From an uncultured Bacteroidales bacterium (GTDB taxonomy: Bacteria; Bacteroidota; Bacteroidia; Bacteroidales; UBA932), in the NCBI GenBank assembly GCA_946184255.1, contig CAMHFA010000001.1, positions 1 to 23,139 on the forward strand: a DNA stretch of 23,139 bases. The letters are read 5' to 3'. The position numbers and the translations under genes were made by a program. Below, in pieces: positions 8,673 through 15,737 of this stretch. The notes beneath the pieces are model-generated. The model did no database searches and was not told the DNA's origin. It saw only the letters and a program-made list of their open reading frames with translations. Positions within the stretch are counted from its first letter, which is position 1; each line of letters starts with the position of its first letter.

Positions 8673-9527
8673 CTAAAGTCTGTTGTAGTCGGGGGAGAAG
8701 GAGTCTCCGTGTTCGATGTCACCGTAGGTCATTCCTTTCTTCAGCCAGTTGTAGCGCTGCTGTGCCGTACCGTGTGTGAAGGAATCCGAGACGACATATC
8801 CCTGTGATTTCTTCTGGAGGTAGTCGTCACCGATCTTGGCGGCGCAGTTGAGAGCCTTTTCGATGTCTCCGGCCTCGAGGGAACGGTACCTTGCGTTGTC
8901 ATTGTTGGCCCAGACTCCGGCGTAGTAGTCAGCCTGGAGTTCAAGCCTCACGCTGTACTGGTTGGCAATTGTCTTGCTGGACCTGTTCATGATCTGATGG
9001 GCCTTGTCCAGGGTTCCGAGAAGGTACTGGACATGGTGGCCGACCTCATGTGCGATAACATACGCATAAGCAAGGTCTCCGTCAGCACCGATCTGCTGCT
9101 TCATGTTGGTGAAGAAGCTGAGGTCGATGTAAACGGTTTGGTCTGCCGAGCAGTAGAAAGGACCAACCTGGGAATTGGCAGTTCCGCAACCTGAGGAAGT
9201 CACTCCGGTATAGAGAACCATCTTGGGAGGCTGATACTGGTAGCCATACTTGGCGAACTGGGCTGTCCAGACATCCTCTGTTCCGGCAAGGATCTTCTTG
9301 GCGAAGGATGCCAGTTCCTGTTCCTCAGGGCTGAATGTGACTTCTGAGTTCTGGGGGATTGTCTGGGTTCCGGCATTCTGGAGTACTGCTGTGGGGTCAC
9401 CTCCAAGAAGCATGACAATCAGTGCGATGATCAGAGCGCCACCGCCGATGCCACCGGCTATTGCTCCACCGCTCATTCCTCTGCGGTCTTCGACATTGGT
9501 GCTTTCGCGTCTTCCTTCTAGTCTCAT
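8673..9527 (-). CDS. ypfJ: Putative neutral zinc metallopeptidase, YpfJ/KPN_00809 family (284 aa)
   Basis: Membrane-anchored protein with a zincin active site. The N-terminus (MRLEGRREST...) is cytoplasmic, followed by a Gly/Ala-rich transmembrane helix at about residues 19-43, then the exported domain. HEVGHH at 160-165 supplies His160, Glu161 and His164, and Glu196 in LELQADYYAGVW is the expected third ligand. The segment CSADQTVYIDLSFF (about 126-139) is typical of this family, as is FTHGTAQQRYNWLKKG near the C-terminus. The substrate is unknown for the family. It is the first gene of the minus-strand run; a TAnnTTTG element lies about 45 bp upstream. The gene symbol refers to the E. coli family member and is not proof of equivalence. 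Confidence 0.93.
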   Translation of the reverse strand: MRLEGRRESTNVEDRRGMSGGAIAGGIGGGALIIALIVMLLGGDPTAVLQNAGTQTIPQNSEVTFSPEEQELASFAKKILAGTEDVWTAQFAKYGYQYQPPKMVLYTGVTSSGCGTANSQVGPFYCSADQTVYIDLSFFTNMKQQIGADGDLAYAYVIAHEVGHHVQYLLGTLDKAHQIMNRSSKTIANQYSVRLELQADYYAGVWANNDNARYRSLEAGDIEKALNCAAKIGDDYLQKKSQGYVVSDSFTHGTAQQRYNWLKKGMTYGDIEHGDSFSPDYNRL

Positions 9528-9571
9528 GTTATTCGTTTTTTAGGATTATTCTAATTATGCTTTCTATCTCA

Positions 9572-9579
9572 CAAATATA
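9572..9579 (-). promoter_or_regulatory. Bacteroidota -7 promoter element TATATTTG for the minus-strand run
   Basis: On the minus strand TATATTTG fits TAnnTTTG and lies about 45 nt upstream of the ypfJ ATG. A TTG is present 14 nt further upstream (complement of 9594-9596), which is closer than the usual spacing of about 19, so the -33 box is uncertain. It is the only promoter-like site I find for the eight-gene run; the short intergenic gaps contain no other match. Confidence 0.5.
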
Positions 9580-9599
9580 AGTAGAATTTCTGTCAATTT

Positions 9600-9630
9600 T
9601 TTGCTTTTTGAAGGAAAGTGAATATCTTTG
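9600..9630 (+). promoter_or_regulatory. Promoter of tRNA-Leu (TTTG-N19-TATCTTTG)
   Basis: TTTG at 9600-9603 and TATCTTTG at 9623-9630 are separated by 19 nt, exactly the -33/-7 layout of the primary sigma factor of Bacteroidota. The tRNA begins 18 nt after the -7 element, giving a short 5' leader. This is the best-formed promoter in the window and supports the phylum assignment. It is back to back with the ypfJ promoter at 9572-9579. Confidence 0.75.
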
Positions 9631-9648
9631 CAATCCCACGTTTTCCAT

Positions 9649-9733
9649 GCCCGAATGGCGGAATTGGTAGACGCGTTGGACTCAAAATCCAATGTCCTTC
9701 AAAGACGTGCCGGTTCGAGCCCGGCTTTGGGCA
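9649..9733 (+). tRNA. tRNA-Leu (anticodon CAA)
   Basis: An 85-nt class II tRNA. The acceptor stem GCCCGAA pairs with TTTGGGC at the 3' end (one G-T pair), with discriminator A at 9733. The D-arm contains GGCGGAATTGGTAGACGC; the anticodon stem TTGGA/TCCAA encloses loop CTCAAAA, giving anticodon CAA. A long variable arm (stem GTC/GAC) is typical of leucine tRNAs, and the T-arm GCCGG-TTCGAGC-CCGGC is perfect. CCA is not encoded: the sequence after the discriminator is CAG, so the tail must be added enzymatically. Confidence 0.97.
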
Positions 9734-9772
9734 CAGAAAAAGCACCGCAGCCTGCGGTGCTTTTTCTGTGCC
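9730..9772. terminator. Bidirectional terminator hairpin overlapping the tRNA-Leu 3' end
   Basis: A 20-bp perfect inverted repeat: arms 9730-9749 and 9753-9772 with a 3-nt loop (GCC). The stem core is AAAAAGCACCGCA/TGCGGTGCTTTTT, so each strand ends in a T5 run. It can therefore serve both the tRNA (plus strand) and the convergent DUF3667-like gene, which ends at 9809. The left arm shares its first four bases with the tRNA acceptor strand and discriminator. Confidence 0.85.
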
Positions 9773-9808
9773 TCAGACTCCCTGAACTCACTACGCACAG
9801 AATGGAAA

Positions 9809-10720
9809 TCAGGTCACCGAGACGGCAAGATAGATGATGCCAGCGGAAAGGATCAGCAGGACTGTTGCCGCGAGGAGGTAGCAGAGTCCGGTCTTTATCG
9901 TGAGCCTCAGACTCTTCTTCCAGTTCATGTCGAACAACTGGCAGTAGTCCAACATCAGCAGAAGTCCCATCAGTCCGACACCGATTTCTCCTTTATCCCC
10001 TGAAAAGAACAGGGAGAAAAACATGAAGAAGCAGAACTGGCAAAGGACATAGGCTGCAGCGGCTGCACAGGCGGATATCCCCATTCCCTTTTTTCTCAAG
10101 GCAAGGCACATTGCGAACCACAGGAACAGGAAATTTGTCAGGAACAAGTGGACTCCCTGGCTTCTCATGGAACTCTCTAATGCAGCCAGCGAGGCTTTGG
10201 CGGGGCTGTCCACCAGTTCCGGGTGCTTGTCCAATCTCAGCAGCTTATAGAAATCCGCCACTTTTATAACTTTTCTCACTACCACTTCGGGCTTGCTGGT
10301 CCCCAGTGAGTCGGAGGGTTCAACCGGTTCTGAGTCTTCATCCGAGTCTTCAATTGTCTTTTCTATAGTGGTTTCATTACCAAGATTCCCTGATGTTTTA
10401 TTGTACTTTGAAAAATCCGGATTGACTATCGATGAGACAAGGGCGAAGAAAGCATAGAAGATGATCAGGGAAGTCAAAGGAGCAAGATATCGTTCATGCT
10501 GGCCATTGATGTAATCCCTTATCATGTAGCCCGGGCGAAACAGCAGATGGACGAAAGTACGCTTGGCATCATCGTTAAGGAAGGGGATGCTGTCGAAAGC
10601 CCCTTTATAAAAGTCCCCTTTACGGGATTTTGATTTGCGTTTCGACCATGGCATGAAGCCGAGCTTCTGCCAGATTGTGAAAGCCCTCAATCGGGCGAGG
10701 AGTCTCTTTTTGGACATCAT
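9809..10720 (-). CDS. DUF3667-like integral membrane protein (303 aa)
   Basis: Multi-pass inner membrane protein of unknown function. The cytoplasmic N-terminus is very basic (MMSKKRLLARLRAFTIW, KRKSKSRKG), followed by FVHLLFRPGYMIRDYINGQHERYLAPL, which resembles the core of DUF3667 proteins (PG-x-T-I-x-x-Y-I-x-G and Y-x-x-P). Hydrophobic segments follow: one after YLAPL, then about four in the C-terminal half separated from it by an acidic linker (EDSDEDSEPVEPSD). The N-terminal zinc-ribbon often seen in that family is absent. The open frame extends to 10825, but that would overlap the divergent gene at 10786, and a TACCTTTG element sits just upstream of the MM start, so 10720 (or 10717) is preferred. 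Family assignment is from memory of the motif. Confidence 0.8.
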   Translation of the reverse strand: MMSKKRLLARLRAFTIWQKLGFMPWSKRKSKSRKGDFYKGAFDSIPFLNDDAKRTFVHLLFRPGYMIRDYINGQHERYLAPLTSLIIFYAFFALVSSIVNPDFSKYNKTSGNLGNETTIEKTIEDSDEDSEPVEPSDSLGTSKPEVVVRKVIKVADFYKLLRLDKHPELVDSPAKASLAALESSMRSQGVHLFLTNFLFLWFAMCLALRKKGMGISACAAAAAYVLCQFCFFMFFSLFFSGDKGEIGVGLMGLLLMLDYCQLFDMNWKKSLRLTIKTGLCYLLAATVLLILSAGIIYLAVSVT

Positions 10721-10724
10721 AGAC

Positions 10725-10732
10725 CAAAGGTA
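10725..10732 (-). promoter_or_regulatory. -7-like element TACCTTTG for the DUF3667-like gene
   Basis: The minus-strand sequence TACCTTTG fits TAnnTTTG but ends only 4 nt before the ATG at 10720, so transcription would begin at or very near the start codon. No TTTG box is visible at the usual spacing. Either the mRNA is leaderless, the start is further downstream (Met at about residue 23), or this match is fortuitous. Confidence 0.35.
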
Positions 10733-10752
10733 CGAATTTTTGTTTTTTGTGT

Positions 10753-10760
10753 TATATTTG
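10753..10760 (+). promoter_or_regulatory. -7-like element TATATTTG for the sugar isomerase gene
   Basis: TATATTTG fits TAnnTTTG and lies 25 nt upstream of the ATG at 10786, giving a leader of about 20 nt. The upstream sequence is T-rich, but no TTTG lies at a 19-nt spacing. It diverges from the element at 10725-10732. Confidence 0.5.
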
Positions 10761-10785
10761 TAATATTCCAAAGTTGTTCTGACCC

Positions 10786-11646
10786 ATGCGAAATACTTTT
10801 GCCTTCTTATTCTTGGCCACGGCATTATGCCTTGTTCAGGCTTGCGGAGAAAAATATGTTTTCAGCCTTGACGAACACATCGGCATATGTGGAACCGGCT
10901 GGGCCGAAGCCGCCCAGAAATGCGGCCTTGACTATCTCGAGGCAAACGTCAGTTCTTTCCTTTGCCCTGAGAGCGATGATTCGGTTTTCACTGCAAATCG
11001 TGAAGCTCTGGCCGGATCCCTTCCCGTCTATTCCGCCAACGGTTATTTCCCCGGCTCCATCAAGGTGGTCGGACCTCAGGCTGAGACCGAACGTGCGATC
11101 AAATATTCAGAGACGGCAATAAGGAGGGCCGCCGAGATTGGGATAAAGGTTCTGGTCCTCGGGAGTAGCGGTTCGCGTTCAATCCCTGAAGGTTTCTCTA
11201 GGGAAGAGGCTGAAAAACAATTCCTTGCCCTGTTGAAAGGAATAGCTCCCACCGCCGAGAAGTATGGGGTCGTCGTGGCGATTGAACCTCTCCAGCATTC
11301 TGAGACCAATTTCATCAATACTGTCAGCGAAGGTGCCGCCATTGCCAGACAGGCAGGCAGCCCCAACATCTGTGTCATCGCCGACTTCTTCCATATGGCC
11401 AGGGTCGGAGAGGCTCCTGAATCGATAATAGAGAATGCCGACAAACTGGTCCACTGCCATATTGCCGAAAAGGAGGAAAGGACGCCGCCCGGAGCGAAAG
11501 GAGACGATTTCACTCCTTACTACAAGGCCCTGAAGGAGATCCATTACACTGGACGTATCTCCATCGAGTGCGGTTGGAAAGACGTCGAGTCCCAACTTCC
11601 GGTAGCAGTGAAGACAATGAAAGAGCAGATTAATTCAGTAAAATAA
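10786..11646 (+). CDS. Lipoprotein sugar phosphate isomerase/epimerase-like TIM barrel (286 aa)
   Basis: Xylose-isomerase-like (AP endonuclease 2 family) TIM barrel exported as a lipoprotein. The signal peptide ends in the lipobox LVQAC with Cys20 as the lipidated residue. The metal-binding set typical of the fold is present: Glu167 in VVAIEPLQHSETNF, Asp200 and His203 in CVIADFFHM, His225 in LVHCHIAEKE and Glu261 in ISIECGW. A catalytically competent, periplasmic or surface sugar-binding enzyme is therefore likely. Isomerase, epimerase, dehydratase and keto-glycoside lyase activities all occur on this fold, so the reaction cannot be named. It is followed after 20 bp by an exported Gfo/Idh/MocA oxidoreductase, a frequent partner of this fold, and the two should be co-transcribed. 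Confidence 0.88.
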   Translation: MRNTFAFLFLATALCLVQACGEKYVFSLDEHIGICGTGWAEAAQKCGLDYLEANVSSFLCPESDDSVFTANREALAGSLPVYSANGYFPGSIKVVGPQAETERAIKYSETAIRRAAEIGIKVLVLGSSGSRSIPEGFSREEAEKQFLALLKGIAPTAEKYGVVVAIEPLQHSETNFINTVSEGAAIARQAGSPNICVIADFFHMARVGEAPESIIENADKLVHCHIAEKEERTPPGAKGDDFTPYYKALKEIHYTGRISIECGWKDVESQLPVAVKTMKEQINSVK

Positions 11647-11666
11647 ACACTAAAAACCAATTACTT

Positions 11667-13025
11667 ATGCAGACAAGGAGGGAATTCATCAAGACCAGCC
11701 TGATCGGCACCGGAGGCCTGATGCTGGGTGGCCTGGCCCTTGATTCCAAGATTTATGCAAGGGCAAAGAATGCCAACGACATCGTAAAGGTCGGAATCGT
11801 GGGATTCTCGGACCGTTGCCGCGGTTCGCTCATCCCTTCGTTCATGAACCATGCTAAGGAACTCGGCTTCGAGATCGTCGCCGTTTCCGACATCTGGAAA
11901 CGCCGTCGCGAGGAAGCTGCACAGTTCTTCAAGAGCAAGTATGGCATGGATGTGAAACTCTTCCGCAACAATGAGGAACTCTACGCTGCTGGAATATGTG
12001 ACGCTGTCATCATCTCTACCGCAGACTTCCAGCATGCCACCCATCTGGTTGAGGCCGTGGAGGCCGGTTGCGACGCCTATTGCGAGAAGCCCTTCGCGGA
12101 AACGATGGAAGACGCCCGTCGTGCACTCAAGATCGCAAAGGCGTCCAACAGGATCATCCAGATCGGTTCCCAGCGCCGTTCGGCGCCCAATTACCAGGCG
12201 GCTTATGAATATATCCGTTCCGGTAAGTTCGGTCCGATCACAATGGTGGAGATGACTTGGAATGTCAACCAGCCCGGACGTTGGCGCCGTCCTGCCCTTG
12301 TGGCAGAATGCCGCGAAGAAGACACCGACTGGAAGCGCTTCCTGTGCAACCGTCCCTATGAACCGTGGGATCCCAGGAAGTATTTGGAATACAGACTCTT
12401 CTGGCCTTACTCCTCAGGTATTCCCGGGCAGTGGATGTCCCATCAGATCGACACTGTCCACTGGTTCACCGGGCTTAACCATCCTCGTAGCGTAGCTGCC
12501 AACGGAGGTATCTATCTCTGGAGGGACGGAAGGCGCAATTTCGACACCATGACTGCTGTCATGGATTATGGTCCGGAGGGGAGTGACGAGGGCTTCCAGG
12601 TCCTTTATACTTCCCGTTTCACCAACTCTGCGGGCGGAGTCAAGGAACTCTATTTCTCCAACGGAGGTACCCTGAATCTCGACACCAACGAGGTGACATC
12701 GGCCGGCGGACTCTCCGCAAACGATGCTGCCGACATGGGCATGGAGGCCAATCTTCTCGAGACCTTCAAGCTTCCTTCGGTAAAGGTTGACACTGCAGCT
12801 AACATGGGAGGTGATCCCATGACCAGTCTTCACATGCGTAACTGGATGGAATGTGTCCTGAGCCGCAAGGAGACCAATGCTCCAGTCCAGGCTGGTTACA
12901 ACCATTCTATTGCCACAATGATGGCCAATGCCGCGGCGAGGACCGGAGAAAAGGTCACTTTCGACGAGGCCAAGCAGGAAATAATAGCGGGAGGGAAACC
13001 TTTCCGTCCGTTCAAGGGCTTATAG
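11667..13025 (+). CDS. Tat-exported Gfo/Idh/MocA family oxidoreductase (452 aa)
   Basis: NAD(P)-dependent sugar oxidoreductase family protein sent to the periplasm already folded. The N-terminus TRREFIKTS followed by LIGTGGLMLGGLAL is a twin-arginine signal. The Rossmann domain starts with IVKVGIVGFSDRCRG at about 39-53 (a modified GxGxxG loop) and includes the family signature EKPFAETMEDA (140-150), whose Lys is the usual catalytic residue. The long C-terminal alpha/beta domain contains the aromatic-rich segment YRLFWPYSSGIPGQWMSHQIDTVHWF (written here only as residues about 243-268) typical of the Bacteroidetes/Planctomycetes secreted subgroup. Exported members generally hold their cofactor tightly. 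The stop codon overlaps the convergent CE15-like gene by 6 bp. Confidence 0.92.
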   Translation: MQTRREFIKTSLIGTGGLMLGGLALDSKIYARAKNANDIVKVGIVGFSDRCRGSLIPSFMNHAKELGFEIVAVSDIWKRRREEAAQFFKSKYGMDVKLFRNNEELYAAGICDAVIISTADFQHATHLVEAVEAGCDAYCEKPFAETMEDARRALKIAKASNRIIQIGSQRRSAPNYQAAYEYIRSGKFGPITMVEMTWNVNQPGRWRRPALVAECREEDTDWKRFLCNRPYEPWDPRKYLEYRLFWPYSSGIPGQWMSHQIDTVHWFTGLNHPRSVAANGGIYLWRDGRRNFDTMTAVMDYGPEGSDEGFQVLYTSRFTNSAGGVKELYFSNGGTLNLDTNEVTSAGGLSANDAADMGMEANLLETFKLPSVKVDTAANMGGDPMTSLHMRNWMECVLSRKETNAPVQAGYNHSIATMMANAAARTGEKVTFDEAKQEIIAGGKPFRPFKGL

Positions 13026-14333
13026 CCCGAACTGCCTATCGGCAAAATCGAGCATCCAGACCCAGTCTATCATTGAAATGCCATGGTCCAGGTCCCTTCG
13101 GACATATCCGAGGACCGGACCTATGGCTTTTGTGTCATAGTCATCAGGCCATGAAACCTTGGGAAGGCCTGGTTTCCCAAGGAATTCCCATACGGGACTG
13201 GCGGCCTGGACTGAAAGGAATTCACCCTTTGTGTCAAACCATGGTTGGTCAAAACCTTCCACCAGGAGAGCCCTGGGGGCAATGCAGGTCAGGAAGAGAT
13301 GCTGGTCGAAGGGCATGATGTCCTCATGACCGGCATAGCGGGAATATGCCTTGCAGTACCAGTGGGTGAAACTCCTCATTTCGGTAGTGATGGTTTCCCC
13401 GAAGTTCCGTTTAGCAAGGGGGACGCCTCCGCCTCCGGTCTGGTTCGGCACCACGACGGGGAATCTTTCGTCGAACGCCCCGGCTACGAGAGCTGCCTTG
13501 CCCAGTCTTGAATATCCTGTCAGAAGAACCTTCCCTTCGTCAAGGGCAGGGTCCCTTTCTATCATGTCCATTCCCCTCATCAGGCCCCAACCCCATGCCG
13601 CAAGGGCCGTGGTATTGTCTGTCCTTGAAGGATCCCTGTCCCCCCAGAGAGAGAACAGGCGAGTGTAGGCGAATTCCTCCTGCAGGGGCCTTCCGTCCGG
13701 TCCTTTGTCTCCCGACTCTGGGTCCGGGGAGAGCTCGGCGTAACAGGCGGTGACAAGGGCATAACCCCTGGCTACCAGCAGATCGGCAGGGAGCCTTGTT
13801 ATAGAACTTGGATCAGAAAGTATTCCACGAGCATTCGGGTCCGCCTTGAAACCATATTTAGCCCTCATCCATGCATCCGGAACGATAATCTCAGGATCCG
13901 GCAGGACAGTGTGGTTCCCTTCGTAATTGAGCAGGATTACAGTGGGAACCGGCCCTTTCGCACGTGCCGGAGTGATGATGAGCCAATCCACAGAAGGGCC
14001 GCTCTTGTCCGCTTTGAACCACATCCTCACCTGACGGCGCAGGGCGGTTCCTGCCATGGTCTTACCTTCTTCAATAGTCTCGAGGACAAGGGCTTCTGGT
14101 TTTCCGGGCATGCGCCCGTACATCTCGCTCTGGAAAATGTCCAGGATTTCTGAACGCCTGAGCTGCCAGTCTGCCTTTGACCTGACCTTCTTGCCGTTTG
14201 CAAAGACCAGAGGGTCTTCCAACACGTAAGGTCCGACCTTGCTTTCGTCGTAATTCACTTCCTGTGCTCCGGAAGGGAAAGTTGCAACCCATGCAACTGC
14301 CAAAAGGATAAGGACTATTTTTTTCATATTCAT
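13020..14333 (-). CDS. CE15-like carbohydrate esterase (glucuronoyl esterase family), 437 aa
   Basis: Exported alpha/beta-hydrolase. Signal peptide MNMKKIVLILLAVAWVATFPSGAQ; translation may start at Met1 or Met3. The nucleophile elbow GYSRLGK (Ser275) matches the GxSRxGK elbow of glucuronoyl esterases, followed by VPNQTGGGGVPLAKRNFGE (about 295-313). Near the C-terminus are FDQHLFLTCIAPRALLVEG (residues 342-360) and RRDLDHGISMIDW with His417 as the probable catalytic histidine. CE15 enzymes cleave the ester between lignin alcohols and 4-O-methylglucuronic acid on xylan; related bacterial enzymes have other substrates and are often annotated as acetyl xylan esterase, so the exact ester is uncertain. 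It starts 6 bp after the GH43 stop and overlaps the convergent oxidoreductase gene at its 3' end. Confidence 0.88.
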   Translation of the reverse strand: MNMKKIVLILLAVAWVATFPSGAQEVNYDESKVGPYVLEDPLVFANGKKVRSKADWQLRRSEILDIFQSEMYGRMPGKPEALVLETIEEGKTMAGTALRRQVRMWFKADKSGPSVDWLIITPARAKGPVPTVILLNYEGNHTVLPDPEIIVPDAWMRAKYGFKADPNARGILSDPSSITRLPADLLVARGYALVTACYAELSPDPESGDKGPDGRPLQEEFAYTRLFSLWGDRDPSRTDNTTALAAWGWGLMRGMDMIERDPALDEGKVLLTGYSRLGKAALVAGAFDERFPVVVPNQTGGGGVPLAKRNFGETITTEMRSFTHWYCKAYSRYAGHEDIMPFDQHLFLTCIAPRALLVEGFDQPWFDTKGEFLSVQAASPVWEFLGKPGLPKVSWPDDYDTKAIGPVLGYVRRDLDHGISMIDWVWMLDFADRQFGL

Positions 14334-14339
14334 TGACTA

Positions 14340-15659
14340 TTATTTCGAAAAACTGAATCCTCCGAGGACGAAAAGGTCCTTGTCAGTTTCACCCTGAAAG
14401 CGCATCCTGATAGGCAGGACACCTGTGAGGTCTTCCTCGACCTTTGCCTCAAGGGTTATGAATGATTTCCCGTCTCCCGGGGGGATCTCGAAAGATGCCA
14501 GCGTGTGGCCGTATAAATATTCAGAGTACACGTCTATCGTCCCTCCGGCCTTGGGGCAGACAGAGATAAGCATCTTTCCGGGTGCCTGCTTGAAATCGAA
14601 ATCCTTCCATGCCGCCATGTCGTTGTCCCGTATCCCGTCCAGATGGCTGTTCCTGTCAATCCTTACATGCCCGTGAAGAAGGCAGGCCCTTCCGGCAACC
14701 GGATCCTTTCCAAGCTGGAGATACGGGTCCAGGGGCAGGCCGGCTCCCGTAGATGTCATTTCAACTTCCGGAATGGTTCCGTCAGGGAGGATCTCTATAG
14801 GCTCCGCGCAACTGTTCCTCATCGTCACCGTCCCACAGGTGGAGCGGTGGTAGAAGACATACCACCTATCCTTGAAGCGGACCACCGAACCATGGTTGTT
14901 CCAAACGGAAGGGTCGCAACCGTAATTGTCTATGATTACCCCACGGTACTTGTACGGCCCCGTGACCTTGTCCGAGGTGGCATATCCAAGGCAGGTTGGC
15001 ATCCCGCGCCTGCTGATGTCGGCGAAGACCAGGTAATATGTTCCATTGTGCTTGAAAGCCTGGATACCTTCGTGGAAATGATGCTCTTTTTCAGTTATAA
15101 TTCCGTCTTTTATCGTAGATGGGTCGATACTCCTCATGTCGGGGTTGAGCCTGGCACACTTTGCACTGAACTGTCCCCAGAACAGCCAGGCCTGGCCGTC
15201 ATCGTCGATGAACACCGAAGGATCGATCTGTCCGGCTCCCTCAAGTGGCCTTCCGTCCCTAAAAGGACCGTAAGGACTGTCGCTTACGGCCGTGCCTTCC
15301 ACACTACCGCTTCCGCTCTGTGAATAAAACAGATAGTACTTTCCATCCTTCTCGATGCAGTCAGGAGCATAAAGCATCTCGTCGTTGTAGGGAACTTCGG
15401 ATGAACTGAAAGACCTTCCTCCTGTCCAGTGGATCATGTCTTCGGTGGAGAAGACATCATAGTGCCTGGAGCAATAGTAAGAAGGGTCATCATCGCTTGA
15501 ACCATAGACGAATAGTCTTGGGGATGACTCTCCGGGAACGGTCCAGACGCGGGCTTGCGGGTCCGAATTGTAAGCCCTGGATAGGAATATCGGATTCTGG
15601 GCAGCTAAGGCTGCGGAAAAGGAAAGGAGGATCGAAACCCCGATAAAGAATCTCTTCAT
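14340..15659 (-). CDS. Glycoside hydrolase family 43 protein with C-terminal beta-sandwich domain (439 aa)
   Basis: Secreted five-bladed beta-propeller glycosidase; family members act on arabinofuranosyl or xylosyl linkages. Signal peptide MKRFFIGVSILLSFSAALAA. The three catalytic acids are visible: Asp33 in NSDPQARVW (general base), Asp146 in QIDPSVFIDDDG (pKa modulator) and Glu197 in HFHEGIQAFK (general acid). After about residue 325 a second domain with regular strands (MLISVCPKAGGTIDVYSE, SFITLEAKVEEDLTG) resembles a family 6 carbohydrate-binding module. The open frame extends to 15731 through a TTG, but the ATG at 15659 begins the signal peptide and is preferred. It is the first gene of a pair with the CE15-like esterase, consistent with hemicellulose side-chain removal, and diverges from the phosphoesterase gene. 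Confidence 0.92.
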   Translation of the reverse strand: MKRFFIGVSILLSFSAALAAQNPIFLSRAYNSDPQARVWTVPGESSPRLFVYGSSDDDPSYYCSRHYDVFSTEDMIHWTGGRSFSSSEVPYNDEMLYAPDCIEKDGKYYLFYSQSGSGSVEGTAVSDSPYGPFRDGRPLEGAGQIDPSVFIDDDGQAWLFWGQFSAKCARLNPDMRSIDPSTIKDGIITEKEHHFHEGIQAFKHNGTYYLVFADISRRGMPTCLGYATSDKVTGPYKYRGVIIDNYGCDPSVWNNHGSVVRFKDRWYVFYHRSTCGTVTMRNSCAEPIEILPDGTIPEVEMTSTGAGLPLDPYLQLGKDPVAGRACLLHGHVRIDRNSHLDGIRDNDMAAWKDFDFKQAPGKMLISVCPKAGGTIDVYSEYLYGHTLASFEIPPGDGKSFITLEAKVEEDLTGVLPIRMRFQGETDKDLFVLGGFSFSK

Positions 15660-15706
15660 GCTACTAATATACGGAGATTTTTTCGCCGATTTCTGGTATT
15701 TCTCAC

Positions 15707-15731
15707 TATATTTATTGATTGAATCAATCAA
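15707..15731. promoter_or_regulatory. Putative operator palindrome and -7-like element in the divergent intergenic region
   Basis: The 78-bp gap between the GH43 start (15659) and the phosphoesterase start (15738) contains a perfect palindrome at 15715-15731: arms TTGATTGA and TCAATCAA around one central A. Directly before it on the plus strand is TATATTTA (15707-15714), one base off TAnnTTTG, which puts the palindrome over the expected transcription start of the phosphoesterase gene, 6 nt before its ATG. The position suits a repressor site. On the minus strand TATATTAG (complement of 15664-15671) is a weaker -7-like candidate for GH43. Confidence 0.5.
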
Positions 15732-15737
15732 ATTGAT

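Noticed and set aside
10721..10825. Upstream extension of the DUF3667-like gene to an ATG at 10825
   Set aside because: It would overlap the start of the divergent lipoprotein gene and pass through both promoter-like elements; the added residues are not family-like.
15660..15731. Upstream extension of the GH43 gene to a TTG at 15731
   Set aside because: The signal peptide begins exactly at the ATG at 15659; the extension covers the regulatory palindrome.
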